The position numbers and the translations under genes were made by a program. From Capsicum annuum (taxonomy: Eukaryota; Streptophyta; Magnoliopsida; Solanales; Solanaceae), in the NCBI RefSeq assembly GCF_002878395.1, contig NC_061122.1, positions 79,609,173 to 79,673,172 of the forward strand: 64,000 nt of DNA, given 5' to 3'. Position 1 is the stretch's first letter. Each line of letters starts with the position of its first letter. Of the stretch, positions 34,561-47,858 are shown piece after piece. The notes beneath the pieces were generated by a model, which saw only the letters and a list, made by a program, of their open reading frames with translations, did not search any database and was not told the DNA's origin.

Positions 34561-35812
34561 CCAGAAATAAAAGTAGAAGGAAAAATAGCACCCTTCAATA
34601 CAGGAGCGGATGAAGTAACAATAGGGGCCCTATTAGCCCAAGAAGCAGTAGAGAGAGGCACTCTCATTATATGTGCCCAATCTGACCATATCTAAAACAT
34701 CTATTCCACTTTCTATCGTACTAACCACAATGATATTGACCATAGAATCTAGAAGATGGGTTGGATGGAGCCGATTGATCCCCAGCAGTCTGAGATTATT
34801 CATCTGATGCCTGGAACCCACCACTAAACTGAGATCAATGATCACCCAACGACTTCTGCTAAAGAGAACTGGTTAAGAAAAAAGAACCAAAACTTCCCCA
34901 CTTCTTTCTTAGCCACTTGCCACTGTCTCTATCACTTTGCTTAGAAGGTCTAATTTTTTTTTCTTTTCTTTTACTAAACTTAACCTGTTTATTTTTATCT
35001 TCCTCCACTTATTGCATATACTCAACCAACCAAGAGATGTCCATGTATTTGATTAAAAAGGCTGTCTTACTTTCAAGTACCAACTCACGGGACAAACTCA
35101 AAGTGAACTTATTCATTTTAGCCCTTATGCTAGAAACCATCTCGAGATCATACTTAGACAATTGATGGAAATTTAAGGCATACTCCTTGACAGTCATCCA
35201 TTATTGCTTCAAGTTCATAAACTCTTTTGCTTTTACCTCCTCAACTATTGAGGAAAGAAGTGGTCTAAGAAGGCTTCAGAGAAGTCTTCCCATATGGCAT
35301 AGGTCCCATCTACACCTCTAGAAAATTCCCACCCTTCGCACTACTAGTACACTACATATTTGAATTGGTAGGAAGTGAACTCAACAACCTCAACCTTTGA
35401 AGCATGCATGATCTAAAAGAACTTCTCTATTTCATCAATAAAGCTTTGAGGATCATCCTCAACCTTGGTACCCATAAGCATATGAGGGTTTAACCTCATA
35501 AATTGCCAACTCTTGTGGCCTCAGAAGAAGCAGTAGCTGGAGTGCCACACTCTGATTGAGAGGCCACCAATTGAGTCAAGAGGTTAATAGAGCAATTAAA
35601 CTCAGCATTAGTTGCATCCCCATGTGGTGACTTAGTAGGAGTTCACTCTTATAAGTAGGGTTAATGGTTGCCGGTGAAACCCCATGAGCATATTTAGATG
35701 TTGGATCTAGTTTAGGTATGGACTCTAGAAGTTGGATGAGCTCCACCCATAGGGCCCTTAGCCGCACCTGAGGTGTTTTCCTGAGCATTAAATCTCCCTG
35801 GAGGCATGGTCT
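34561..35812 (-). pseudogene. gag: Element C gag (decayed)
   Basis: The presumed start is at about 35812 on the minus strand (MPPGRFNAQENTSG), close behind the primer site and 5' leader. Capsid sequence is recognisable at 35009-35197 (MTVKEYALNFHQLSKYDLEM, then SRELVLESKTAFLIKYMD). A zinc-knuckle remnant (CFRYGQIGHI-like, with Cys residues lost) lies at about 34660-34720. The upstream half has several stops. The order and spacing are those of Tekay-type Gag. Confidence 0.87.
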
Positions 35813-36000
35813 GAATAATAAGCAAATAGAAATTAGAGGAATGTAAGACCTTAGACTCTATAGCTCAAGATTGAAACACAAGAAAGGGAAACATTCCTAG
35901 ATGTATCATAGCCCATCTTTTATAAGTATCGTATGATACACACCCATAAAAGAGACTCTACTTGACAAAACTTTGTGGACTCTCAACTAACTATGAACCT

Positions 36001-36014
36001 AGGCTCTGATACCA
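36001..36014 (-). other. Primer binding site for initiator Met-tRNA, element C
   Basis: AGGCTCTGATACCA on the plus strand equals the 3' end of plant initiator tRNA-Met; no mismatch. It is 3 bases from the LTR. Confidence 0.93.
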
Positions 36015-36017
36015 ACT

Positions 36018-38366
36018 TGACATAACCTAAAATTGGGCATTGTAATTTGGGTATCTCAAGCCCAATATGAGCCAGATATCACCCTATCAACCTAACCTAA
36101 CCATCACATTAATCCATAAGTGTCAGAGAAACTCTGACTATATATCAAGATAGTGGAAAAAAACTAGTAATCATAACTTAGATAATGTATAAAAATTTCT
36201 TTTACATCAACCTACTAACCAACATACCTAAGTCCATAGTCATTCACAATGCCTCTACATATATCCGATGTCTATATATGTCAAGAAAAGACCTCGACAA
36301 TAGCCAAACTAAGTTTAAATATATCTATGATCAAAGATAAGAGACTATGAAATGTATGCCATCTAAAATTGGAAGCTCACCACTTAATGTCAATACATGA
36401 ACCACCCAAACACCTGTCACTATGCAGGAAGAGAAAAAGAAGCTCTGTCCCCCATGTCGCATAGGGACATAGTTCCCGGAGATAGTTAGCGGTTGGAATG
36501 CTAGAATATAACTCAAGGATAAGAATAAAATAAAGTCATCATTCATATTTGAGTCAAATCATCATATTGAACCACTATCATATTCGTGGGCATGCATACA
36601 TATATATATATATAACTTCTTTATACCATGCCAAAAGAAATAAGACTTAACAGATATCCATGATGCATTTAATCATGAGTCATAAAGTGGAAGACTCCGA
36701 CCTTTCACATATATATACTTAAATGTTTCTTATTAGGAAAGGGACTTTAACCACATATATTTTTATCAGGCAAGGTACTTTAATCACAAGCCATTTATTT
36801 GGGAAAGAGACACTAACCTTAAGCTATATTAGATAAGGGACTCTAACCACAAGCCAACGTATTTAGGCAAGGGACTCTAACCTCAAGTAAGGAACTCTAA
36901 CCACAAGCCACTTTATTAAGCAAGGAACTCTAACCATAAGCCATTTTAGTAGGCAAGGGACTTTAACCACAAGCCATCATGACTATCATTAGTCGACATT
37001 GTAACTTTAACCCTTTGTCCATATATAAACATTCATTCACTTCCACGCTCAGGGACTCTAGTCCATTTAACCAATTTATCACCATATATGACCATGAGGT
37101 CTCCATGGTTCTATTTATCAAAAAAAAACTTTAATAATCCAATGCCTTAATTCAATTCATTATTCAATTTAATTCATGGTCATCAAGACCCTTAAAACCC
37201 ATTCATTCCTCATTTGCAATCTTATACAACACTTTAGTTCAACACATTTCAATTTCATATTTAGGGACTTTAACCCCTTTTTAGACATCAAACCAACAAG
37301 GCCATACATCAACTAATTTAATGGCTAACAATGCCTTTTCAATACTATTTATCAACTATTCACACTTATTGGGCTATTGAACTTGCTCAAAACTTTAAGA
37401 ACTTGTGTCTAGATATTTCTCTTAGACATTTTCATAAAAACCTTGTGGGTATAACTTTACCAAGGCCAAAATCAAAGTAGGAATCATAATTATTAAGGTT
37501 TCTCAAGACCCATTTGTTAAACCACAATCAACAAGAACCAACATGTGCAAATCATCATTATTATTATGTATCAACACAAGTCTAAGCAAGATCAAACATT
37601 ACTCATCACTAGGCATCAAAACCCTTAATATTTTATTTCAGAATCATCATTTACAAGTGTTAATCCATGTTTAAAATACATAATTTTTGAGTTAATAACA
37701 TGGGAAAGAGTTGCATGCCTTAAATAAGATGATCTACCATGAAAATTGACTCCTCCTTACCTCTAGATAAACACCCCTTGGAACCCAAACCTCTAATCTT
37801 GTTTTGAGAAGTGTAAAATATGTTTTTGGAATGTTTTAATATTCCAAATGAATGTTTAAGAGGCCAAAAAACATTATATAATAAGGGTAATTAAGGGTTT
37901 TGGGATGAGAAATGTTCACAAAGCCCTTGGCTTAAAAAGTGAAAAGTGACTTCCCAGGTGTGTATGACTCACTTACTCAATCGTACCTTAGGGTACGAGT
38001 GGTACCCTAACTTATACCCTATGCCTTCAAAAGGAACCCTACACTGAACAAGGTATGACCACACACCCTTGACTCATACCTACATGTATGAATAGTACCC
38101 TAAACTATACCCATAACAGTGTTAACTAGGTGAAGTGCCAAATATCATATGACTTAGTTTTGTATGAATTGTATACTAAATATGACCATGGGAAGGATAA
38201 GTGATACCTTGAACAGTATGTAACCTACACGACATTACCTCAGATATGAGAGGGGGGAGGGGTTACTACGTCATATATTAGGGTACGACTAGTACGCTAA
38301 GTCGTACCTAGTCCAGAAGCTTCAATCAAGGGAAATTTTCTAAGGGTACAAATCCAAGGTGTTTCA
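36018..38366 (-). repeat. Element C 5' LTR (2349 bp)
   Basis: TGACATAACC to GGTGTTTCA. It aligns with 28751-30954. The minisatellite lies at 36730-36980 and the GGGTAC/GTACCC motif cluster at 37980-38300. Confidence 0.93.
36730..36980. repeat. Minisatellite in element C 5' LTR
   Basis: Seven to eight units of about 33-36 bp with core AAGGGACTYTAACCACAAGCC. One unit pair is shortened relative to 29448-29710. Confidence 0.85.
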
Positions 38367-38371
38367 ATTGA
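38367..38371 (+). repeat. Target-site duplication ATTGA, right copy (element C)
   Basis: It matches 28746-28750. After it the chromovirus B LTR continues, as shown by alignment with about 61100-62581. Confidence 0.8.
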
Positions 38372-39806
38372 TGTGTATTTATGTACATCTACTGATTTGA
38401 GTTTTGCTAGCCTAATATATAATAACTATATATATATACCTACCTGGCAAGGATGGAGGATGATTATGACAATGATGGTTATAAAGTTGATCATTACAAT
38501 GATGATTTAATGATATTGATTATCTCATGGGTTATCATATTGATGATTTTATTACCTTCATCCTTTCATGCACATTGCCTATCACTAGTATGGGCATATA
38601 TCTATTAGCTCATAAGGGGGTTGGTGATAATTATGACTTGTCATGTGTTGTATGCTGATCAAACCTTCACATATTAGGGAAGTTAGGGCATGGGATAGTC
38701 TCAATTAGGTATTTTATTATCCAGACTAGCCGGTTACTTGCATTGTTATTGACATTTGTATTATCATTTTTATAATTATTGTTATGGCTAGTTTATGACA
38801 ATTTGGTGATTAATTCAGTGTCAAGACTTAAGGTATGATTCCAATCTCTTTTATCTTATGATTATATTATTATGAATGACCATCTGATGACTTGATGTAT
38901 GGATTAGAACCCTGAGTATTCTAGCACTAGCTCGTGCTATGATTATGAGGTCTTAAATAGCCAGTCTTATGACTGAGGCTGTACTTTGAGTAGACCTTGG
39001 TTATTTCCTTATATATATGCATACTTAGCTATATATAGTTATGGTATTACCATATACCCCTCTTTCTTTTATTTACTTAGATTATATACTTATTCTTTGG
39101 CCTTGTTTACTTATATGTATCTTTTTTCCACTCTTACTTGCTTATTGGCCAGTGAAATACTGTATAGTATTGATATTTGTAAGTATGACTGGAATAGGAT
39201 AGTGCAGTCTTACTACTTCTTTAGACTTAATTTGTTAGTCTCTTGTACAGGAATATGATAGTTTACCCTTATTATCTCATTGGCTATTTTATATGGTTGC
39301 TAGATATTTGGGTATTCTATTTATATGTCATATATATATCTTCTTTATCTTTAGAGCTAAGTCATAGATGCCTAATGAGTATCACGTGTTTGGTTCTCAC
39401 ATTACCCATTTGTAACCTGTAGATCATAGTACGGGTTATTACCATTGATGTGAGTGCTGTGTGAAACAGCCATAGTTCGAAGACTTAGAGAAAACTCATG
39501 ACGTTTAGAGTATTACTTATCTCTCTCATATGTATTAAACTAGTCTCTATGTTGTATTTGAAGATAAGTTATATCACTATATTCATTTGTACATCACTTT
39601 GAAATCTTGTTATGTAGAAGTTCATGTATTGATACCACCAAGTTTTAGGACTATATTATGTATTCTATCTATTAATATATTTTTGTTGTATTTTTCCTTA
39701 TCTCTTTGTGTTGTACATTACTAGCTATTTCAAATTATGAGTTTTGGCTTGCCTACTGGTAGGTTATAATAGGCTCTATCATGACTTGAGATATTGGGTC
39801 ATGACA
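38372..39806 (+). repeat. Chromovirus B 5' LTR, right part
   Basis: It aligns with 61100-62581 and ends GGGTCATGACA at 39806, the inverted match of the LTR start. An open frame of 90 codons (38986-39258) has a counterpart in the 3' LTR (61803-62018). Confidence 0.88.
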
Positions 39807-39809
39807 AAC

Positions 39810-39821
39810 TAGTATCAGAGC
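39810..39821 (+). other. Primer binding site for initiator Met-tRNA, chromovirus B
   Basis: TAGTATCAGAGC differs from the usual TGGTATCAGAGC by one G-to-A change. It lies 3 bases after the 5' LTR. Confidence 0.9.
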
Positions 39822-40860
39822 ATAGATTTCACCAGTGTATTAGTTAAAGAGCTATATGCTTATTAGAGTCTCACGGATAGGTGTGGAGACATCCATAACC
39901 TATCCTCAAGAGGCTACAAAAACATTTTAGAAAACTTATTTCTCGAATCCTTATCATATGTATGCATTACTATGAACCTTAAACACATTCTTTGACTCTA
40001 TTTTGTCCCTAAATGGGCGATGCAATATAGTCGATAGACGCAGATGAGACTTTGACACGTGCTCTTAGAGATTTAGTATATCATCAGACTATTGACTCAA
40101 AGATGGATATCAAAGATCCTAAGCATCATCCAAAGGATTTGAGGGCAACTTATATTCCAATAAGGCTCGTGACTATATTAGCTCTTTGAGGTTCAACGTT
40201 AGGGGTCTCGAGTATGTTGCAGATCCCTTCAACCATGAATGACATTTGATTTATTGAGTGGTTCTTAAATTGGAGTTGGGTCTATTGGTGTTTATCAGGG
40301 TTCTTTGCCAATTTTTGAGTATGATATTTGATTTCTCGAGTCGGCTAGGCATTTTTTAATGCTATATCCCTTTAAGTAGAGCATGGTGCATAGATTTTTT
40401 AGAGGATCAACATTGCCACTCTATTTGGTGTAAGAGCACTTGATAACAAATGGGTCTTCCTTCTCACAGGTTGTTGGTTATTTGAGAGACATAGAAAGAA
40501 TATGTATTGAGACTTATAAAGATGGTGGATAGAGACCACAACCTTGGTATTATGCTATTGGTATTTTATTCGGTAGTGAGAATCCTTCTGGTAGAGTTCA
40601 ACTTCACTTGCCACATATCAATTCTTCACAGGTAGTACTTTAGACTATACGTGGTTCTTATATTAGTCATAGTGATCATAGTGGGTAGAATCCCCATCAG
40701 ACCTTGTGGAATTTTTGGTATGAGTCTTTAGGTTGTGATTACCATTCTAGATTATGAGGGGGTAGTATCTCAGAGTATTCTAGGATCTTATCTTAGTTGT
40801 GGCAAGGTAAGACATTGGTTCAGAGAGTTCCCCAAATATGAGTTAGTTGATTAGACAGAG
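39822..40860 (+). pseudogene. gag: Chromovirus B leader and gag remnant
   Basis: The leader (to about 40010) resembles that of Tekay-type elements. Gag can be followed only in pieces (for example ADETLTRALRDLVYHQTIDS at about 40040-40100). The zinc-knuckle region reads YLSCGKVRHWFREFPKYE (40789-40842). The second Cys and the His remain, while the first Cys is Tyr and the last is Phe. All frames are short. This is the only coding trace in the internal region. Confidence 0.7.
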
Positions 40861-43364
40861 CTAGAAAGTATTCCCTGCTAGCCTAAAGTTCCTAAGATAG
40901 GCTATTATTAGGAGAAGTATGATTATTCATGGTAGAGAGTTCTCTCAGCATCAGTTAACCAGTCATTTGGGCTCAATTTATGTTCTCACCATGTTGGTGT
41001 TTCTGGAGTAGCCATATTGTGTACCCCATGGTTTATTTCTTTTAGTAGTAAATAGGGTAGATCTATGTTGATATTTTCTTCTTACGGATGTAGATTTTGG
41101 GTTTGAGTCCTATTTTTCTTAGCATATTAGCCTTATTTTAGCCTTTGTGTAGTACATGGTATTGATGTTTATTTTGGCACCGCCTATTCATTATATTGAT
41201 ATTGATATTACTGTTTCCATTGTTGTCACTACTTGAGGTTATTGATATTATTTCGTATTATTACTTGATGTAATTGATCCTCGATGGGTAGTTATTTAGA
41301 CTAGTAATATCTAGCTAGAATTCTATTTCTTTGCAATTCTTATTTAGTAGTTGGATGGATATAGCTTGACTTGATAATTTCTTTCCCATATCCAGGCGAG
41401 GTTGATTATTTTCCCTCTTGGTCAGTTGTGTTAGATGTATTGTGAAGTTAATTATGGTATTGAAGGTAAGTTGATCTTCTGTGGTTCTGTATGGTTCTAG
41501 AGTTGGCAATTTAGTTATATTACTCGTGCTTGAGTTTGAGACTCTTAGGTTTGCCTCCTATGTCCAAAAATTTTCATTTTGGCTATCTCTTTATATATAG
41601 CCCATTTTTGGAGCTTGACTAGCTTTGTGTCCATTCTTTGCTTGTGGCTCTTTGCCTGATAGCGGCTTGATATTGATATTAAGATGTCTTGGTTTCATCT
41701 CTTAGATGAGTTGGGTTCATCTCCTTGTGATGGTTTGCCCTTTTTATTTGTGTTGAGATTGGATGCTCCATTCTCACCGTGATGTGATTCTTGTCTTCCA
41801 TAGAGTTAGGGACATAGAGGCAGGTGGGATTTCTGATGATCACTTTTAAAGATGGAAAAATGGGAATTCTTTATCCTGAGTTGATTGATTTTCTTGTGGT
41901 TGTCTTTAAATTAACCTTGGTTTCGCGATAGGTATCTTCTCTGATAATGCGATTCATGGATAGATCGAGTGATGATTGTACTACTTGGGTGGGTTTAGGA
42001 AACTTCTATTTGAGTTTGTTAGACCCAATAGGGCTTTGTAGAGTGCTTTTCCATGATGATATAAGCCTAAGGCTATTCTTTGCCAAGACAGAGTGTTTAA
42101 TTTATATGTTTTGGTGATTTATGCCCTCCATAGGATATGGAGTTGATTTCTTGTGTTTGTGGCCAATGATATATCATAAGTTGTGATTTTGTTCTTTAGT
42201 TATGTTTTGATTTTGACTCAACATGATCTGCTATAGATATGCTTGATTCAAACAGTATGGTCAATGCGAGTATTTAACCATGGTTTGGATTTGTTGGCTC
42301 AAATTTGGATTTGACGCCTTAGGTAGGAGAATTGAAAGTTACGATAGAGTTAGAGAATGAATACCTACCAGTCTTTAGGTTTGTCTTGGGTAGTTGAGAT
42401 CGAGCAATTCAGCCTCAATATTGAGATTTTTGCTTGGGGTTGTAGAGCTTGTGTACAACCTTTATTTTTTATTTGTCTTTGTTCAAATTTCATATATAAG
42501 CTGGTTGATCTTACTCCGTTATTTCCTATTCAATCTCTCAGCTCTGAATGGATTAAGTTGATAAGTGTTCAAATGATAGCTTATGGACCCAGCATCGGTT
42601 CTTTTAGTTTGGAAATTTTGTTGGAAATTTTGTATACTCAGTGAGAGTAGTGTGATTAGTTTGGATTTTGCTTGGTTTACCCTTTGTTGATGGGACATTC
42701 TAGAGTGGATCGTTTAGTGATGAGTAGTTATGCCTTGATCTTCTAGGTTTCAGTCTTGGTTGCCATCCAAACTAGTTACAACATTGGCATTAATTGCATT
42801 TCTTTATTATCTCTATTTGTGTGCCTAGATAGCGGCTTATGGGCTTATTCTTCTGTTTTTCATACAGACTTTTAGTGAATTAACGCTAGTTCTTTGAGTT
42901 CTTTATGATGATATTTCAAATACAGGACTCAAGTGATTTTTCTCTTGGTTTAGAATAGAATAAGAGTGTGGAATGGTAAAAAAAGGTTATATTTGGGTTT
43001 GGAGTTGGTTGCATGGCTCATGCCTTGATGTGCTCTTGGCTTGGATAAGCCTTGGATAGATTTGCGTAGGTATCAAGATGATATCAGTGTGTTATGGTCC
43101 ATATTTGAGTGCATCAACCTTTCTCAGTTCAGTTAGAGGCTTGTTGGTGGTTGAAGTTAAGTTTTAATTGTTTGGAAGTTAAGTGAGAGAACTGGTTAAA
43201 AAAATATAACTATGTCAAAATCCCTCAAAAGTATTCTCTTATCGTGAAGGTTATCTTGGAAGTCATGCTTGGAGCTTGTGGGCCCAATACCTCATCCTTT
43301 TGAGCTTTTCAGATCTTTCTACCCGGTGAGTTTTAGGGACAAATGTCCTTTTAGTAGTGGATAT
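40861..43364 (+). other. Chromovirus B internal region without recognisable pol
   Basis: About 2.5 kb between the Gag remnant and the 3' LTR. I searched by eye on both strands for protease, RT, RNase H and integrase motifs and found none that I trust. Short open frames (42357-42644, 43269-43538) show nothing familiar. The end, TTTTAGTAGTGGATAT before 43365, resembles the primer region before the chromovirus A LTR. Either pol has decayed beyond recognition, or it was replaced by non-coding sequence as in large LARD-type derivatives. Confidence 0.6.
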
Positions 43365-45116
43365 TGTAATGACCCTTCAAGCCATTTTTCATATTTCTAC
43401 TTATATTCGTTGTTAGAGCTTTCCCATAGCTGCCCAAGTTATTTCCGACTTACTGGGACTAACAATTTGGTTACCAGGCAGTTCATTTGTTTTTTAGAGC
43501 CAATTTCTTATTTAAAAGTTTTTGCTAGTTCCAAATAGCCACCAGGTTAAAACTTCAGTAATATGATCTCAGATGTAAATTCTAACAGTGGCAACAACTC
43601 TGAAATATTGATTTTAGGCAAGGTACGCATTTGGTTTAGGTTCTAATGCACCCGAGCTTATTTTAACCTATCGATCGAAAAGTTGGAAAATAGGAATTAT
43701 GGGTATGGGACCCATATTTGGTCGAACCAACCTCGGATGGAAAATCTTGCCATCGCATCCAAAATGTTGATTTTAGTGTGGTTACATAGTTCATTTGTGT
43801 AAATTGGATTCCAAATGAATCTCGAGGCCTTAGCGCAAAATTGGAAAATTTCCAAGTTTCAACTAATATTTGGTACCGGAGAGGATGCTGTGATTGTACA
43901 AGGGAGGATGGAGATTGCAACACCTGCTCCTGTAGCTTGTGTGAGATTGCAACCCATAGGTGTGCGATAGCAATACCTAGATACCTTAGGCCGCATTTTG
44001 GCTTATTTCCACTCACTTTTGAGACCCAAGAATCCTAGAAAGAGTGTGCTAACTCAAAATTGAATATTGTAGGTGACTTGGGAGCTTGATTTACATCAAT
44101 TATCATGAATATCTTTAGATTTAAGGTAAGATTTCAGCACTTTCTTGATGAATTTCTTTGTTCTTGACTCAAAACCCCAAGTAGCTTGACGACTTGATTT
44201 TAGCCCCTAATTAGATTGGTTTCACCCATTTCTTAAGGGTTATTATTCCTTGATTATGTATGAGCGTTGGGTTGACCTCAAAAATGCGATTTTCATAAGT
44301 GGGACCCACTTGGGGTTTTCAGTGTCATTTTTGGACCCAAAGCACAATGGTTCAATATGGGTATCAATATTGTCATATTGATGAGTAGATTACGATTTTG
44401 ATAGTGTGATGGATTTTTGGGAGTATGAAGTGAAGATAGACGTTTTTTGAATGATGTAAGGATTTATGGTTCAGCTTCAAGGTAGGCATCTGTATATTCT
44501 TCTTCATAAGGTGATGCATGTTACATTTCGCGTGTGAATGTGATGTTAAATTTGATTATGGGTAAAGTGACTTAGTATTGAATATTAAAGTTTGGGTATT
44601 TGATGAGGGTTTTAACCCACAAGTTGTACTGCTTAATGCTCTTTTGCCTTCTCCCTAAAATGAGTTAATTCATAGAATGGATTTGATATGATGCTAGGTT
44701 TAGGATGAGGTTTTAGCATTGGAAGTATAATTAGTATATTTAACCTTATTTGGGCTATTGTTGTGAGCTTTAAACCATAAATTTAGGTGGAGTTGACTTA
44801 AATGCCCATGTTTCTACACGACGTGACTATCTTAGGTTTGGTTATGGATTACTTAACATCTAGAAGTTGAACTAGAAACCTTAGCCTAGTTTGGGGTATA
44901 AATTAACTAAATATAGACATTGAGGATTAGAAGTAGGTTTACGGCCCACCTTAGGTCAAGATTTGTGTTAGCCCATGTGGACTTATTGGCGGATGTTAGT
45001 CATAGTTAAGACTAGTAAGCCGTTAGTATAAGGTTACTTTGTAACTTGGTGTGTCATGATGTATTTTTCCTGGATAATGATTAATAGCTTATAGCCATGA
45101 TATTCCTTATAGAAGT

Positions 45117-45490
45117 GATAATGGGCCTTTATAGATGTTATTTCCTCTTAGATATGATGTTGGACCTTTAGAGATGTCATTTCCTCTTAGAAGTGATATT
45201 GGACCTTCAGAGATGTTATTCCTTTTAGATATGATATTTGACTTATAGAGACGATATTCCTTATAGACATGATATTTGGCATATAGAGATGATATTTCCT
45301 CATAGTTATGATATACATGACCTATAGGTATAATATGCCTCCTAGATGTGAGATGTTTATTGATATGTTATACCACCTAGACATAAGATGCCTCCTAGAT
45401 GCGAGATTCTTATTGATATGTTATGCCTCCTAGCCGTGAGATGCTTCCTAGATATGAGATACTTATTGATATATTATACATCCTTGATGT
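45117..45490. repeat. Minisatellite in chromovirus B 3' LTR (two unit types)
   Basis: The first part has units of about 40-50 bp around GACCTTTAGAGATGTTATTTC and TTAGATATGATATT. The second (45325-45490) has units around TGCCTCCTAGATGTGAGAT with TTATTGATATGTTAT. The array is absent from the 5' LTR. Confidence 0.82.
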
Positions 45491-46289
45491 CAGATAATTA
45501 TAGATATGCCCAATGGCTTATGGAGATGTTATTCCTTATAAATACTCTATGGCTTATAAATATGAGATAACATATAAATATGATTATCGATATGGGTTTC
45601 AGATATGTATGTGAGACAAAGGTCGTAATTATCATGTTATAATTATTCTGAAAATATTATTGGGACCAAGGTCATGTTATGATATGAGTTGACCATCTGG
45701 GAACTGTTTATCCTTCTAAAGGATGTGATTGTAGTTTATTGATTTATTAATGCTTATGGTTCCATTGTATTTACACTGGTGATGGCATGCAAATATATTT
45801 GGTACATTCATGATCATTGCATTGATGATTGATATGATTCCAATTAGATTATAGTCTTATTATTATTGTCACTAACTAAGGGTTAAAGCCCACTTTCTAC
45901 CTTAAAATGGATTTCTTCATAATAATAAATGCTCATTTTAATGAATAATTTATATTTAAAATAGGTCAATAATGATGATTTAAAGACTTAACCAAGATAA
46001 GTTTCGGTCTATGATTTGATACTACTAATTACACCGGTCGCGAGAGATGCTGATCCTTTCTACACTTTTATAATGATTTAGCCCCAAAGATCACTCTGGG
46101 CAACAAATATAAGGATTTACTCCCTTTTATCCATGACTTAAGTCCGTGCACCTACTATATATCTAAATACACATCTCTCTGGTATGGGACGGAGGAACAT
46201 ATTATATTGATCATAAAAATTTTGGGTAAACTCGATAATAGTTATGATATTCATGTTATGTATATATGCCTATTGATAATGTGACATTG

Positions 46290-46294
46290 ATGAT
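46290..46294 (+). repeat. Target-site duplication ATGAT, left copy (Athila array)
   Basis: ATGAT precedes LTR1. It recurs at 60781-60785. The uninterrupted site is seen in the 5' LTR near 28430 (AATGATGAATGG). Confidence 0.82.
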
Positions 46295-47858
46295 TTATAA
46301 TGCCCAAAATACACCTCCAATTGAAGAATGAAGCAGCCGCTGTCAAATATAGTAACCCAACTAGGTTTGGGCCAATCCCACAGGGAATATGCAAAAATCC
46401 TTCTCGACTTGTTGAAATCACTAGGCAGTGCGGAAAAGTAAAAATAGGGGATTTGTAGTAACTAGCTAAAAGTAACAACGCTTGGTTGCTTTTGGTAGAA
46501 AATAATCTAAGACAAACGCTAGGCTTGTGTTCCCTATGGCTTCTTGACTCAGTAGATTTATCATGCATTGTTGTACTATTCCAATATATTGCATGAAAAA
46601 TCAATAGGTTATGCACCATCAACAGTTTTTTAGACGAGTTGATAGAGTTTACCATTTTCCTTTTGAGTCTCAGGATGTCGCCTTACTAACCCTTATCTTA
46701 ATCCCAGCTAACTATTACCTTTTGAGTCTCTAGTTATTAGATGACAGCTAACCATCTTACTTAGATAATGCCTAGTAGTGTGGATTGATAGTTAAACTTC
46801 AAATTACTGTTGTGATTCTCTTTTTCTACTCACTACTCCTATTTTGGAGTAAGTAGCAATAATCTAGGAGGGATCTTAACAGTGGCCACTGCCAAGAAAT
46901 CAATAAGAGCGAAGAAAACCCAATACATGTAAGAATTTTTATCTAGAACTACTTGACACTTTCTCTACTTTGTTAATCTGCAAGGGTTCCACAATCCTAG
47001 CTAAGGGAATTAACCGCTCATAGTTATGAGATTAATCATTGAATCCACAGACAAATTATAAAATCAGTCTCACAATAATGAAAGAATAAATCCCAAAGTA
47101 TTAAAGTGAATAACAAACTAAGAACAATAATGAGTTTGTGAACTCGGCCCGAAAAGAGCCTCCTTCTCAATTAGTCAATATGTGAATATGTTTTTCTGAA
47201 TGAATGCATACAAAGCCTAAAGGGTATTTATAAATTACATGAAACCCTAGAATTCAAATCTTAAATAAAATAGGAATACTTAATTACCCATCCATAATAA
47301 GACTTAAAAACATCATATGAGTGTTATCGGGTTACATGGAAACCCTAGGAAATGATTTTGGAACGATCTAGAAAAGTTGAGGACGGTGGCTACTTGTGGT
47401 CGCTACTTGGGCCCTGGCCTTGGGTACAGGTAGTACTTGCGGTCTGCAGGGTGGGTGCATGACTGCAAGTGCCCGGATCAAAAAATCTTGCAGGTTAGCT
47501 CTTGGGATTTTGGACTTCTGACACATGCTTTGCCCCCATGTAGTTCACATGTACCAAATGCAGTCTGCATGTTTACTTAGCAAGTGTCGGGAATCATCTT
47601 TTCAGATCTACTTCAATTCCCATACATATTTTGTTCACGAACAAACCAAAAAGTGTTACAAACATCTGAAATATCTCATAATTGCTCCCATAAGTAGCCA
47701 AAATGACTTTTTTTTTATCCTTTTCACGAAATTAGCATCCAAAACATGATTTCCAGCAAAACACTCCAAAAATACCTTAAATCCAATAAAATAGCCTTAA
47801 GTATATGTATATTTTCCAAGTTTAAGCATCATAAGTGCTATATATCTATAGCACATCA
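46295..47858 (-). repeat. Array LTR1 (1564 bp)
   Basis: TTATAATGCCC to GCACATCA. TATA box at 47222-47232 (minus strand). It is the closest match to LTR5. Confidence 0.9.

Larger units (their letters stand above)
28751..38366 (-). mobile_element. Tekay-type chromovirus C, complete but decayed (9.6 kb)
   Basis: On the minus strand: 5' LTR (38366-36018), initiator-Met primer site (36014-36001), gag, protease, RT, RNase H, integrase with a C-terminal tail, 3' LTR (30954-28751). LTR termini on the plus strand are TGRCATRACC and GGTGTTTCA. The flanking duplication ATTGA is perfect. It lies inside the 5' LTR of chromovirus B. LTRs of 2204 and 2349 bp differ by many substitutions and by the length of an internal minisatellite, so the insertion is not recent. 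Confidence 0.93.
43365..46294 (+). repeat. Chromovirus B 3' LTR, left part
   Basis: It starts TGTAATGACCCTTC. It matches 27251-27752 and then, after a 1.7-kb block absent from the 5' LTR, 27752-28430. The block includes the minisatellite at 45117-45490. It ends with the duplication ATGAT beside the Athila array. Confidence 0.9.

Noticed and set aside
46251..46655. 134-codon open frame on the minus strand as a gene
   Set aside because: It spans the chromovirus/Athila LTR boundary, so it arose by chance at the insertion.
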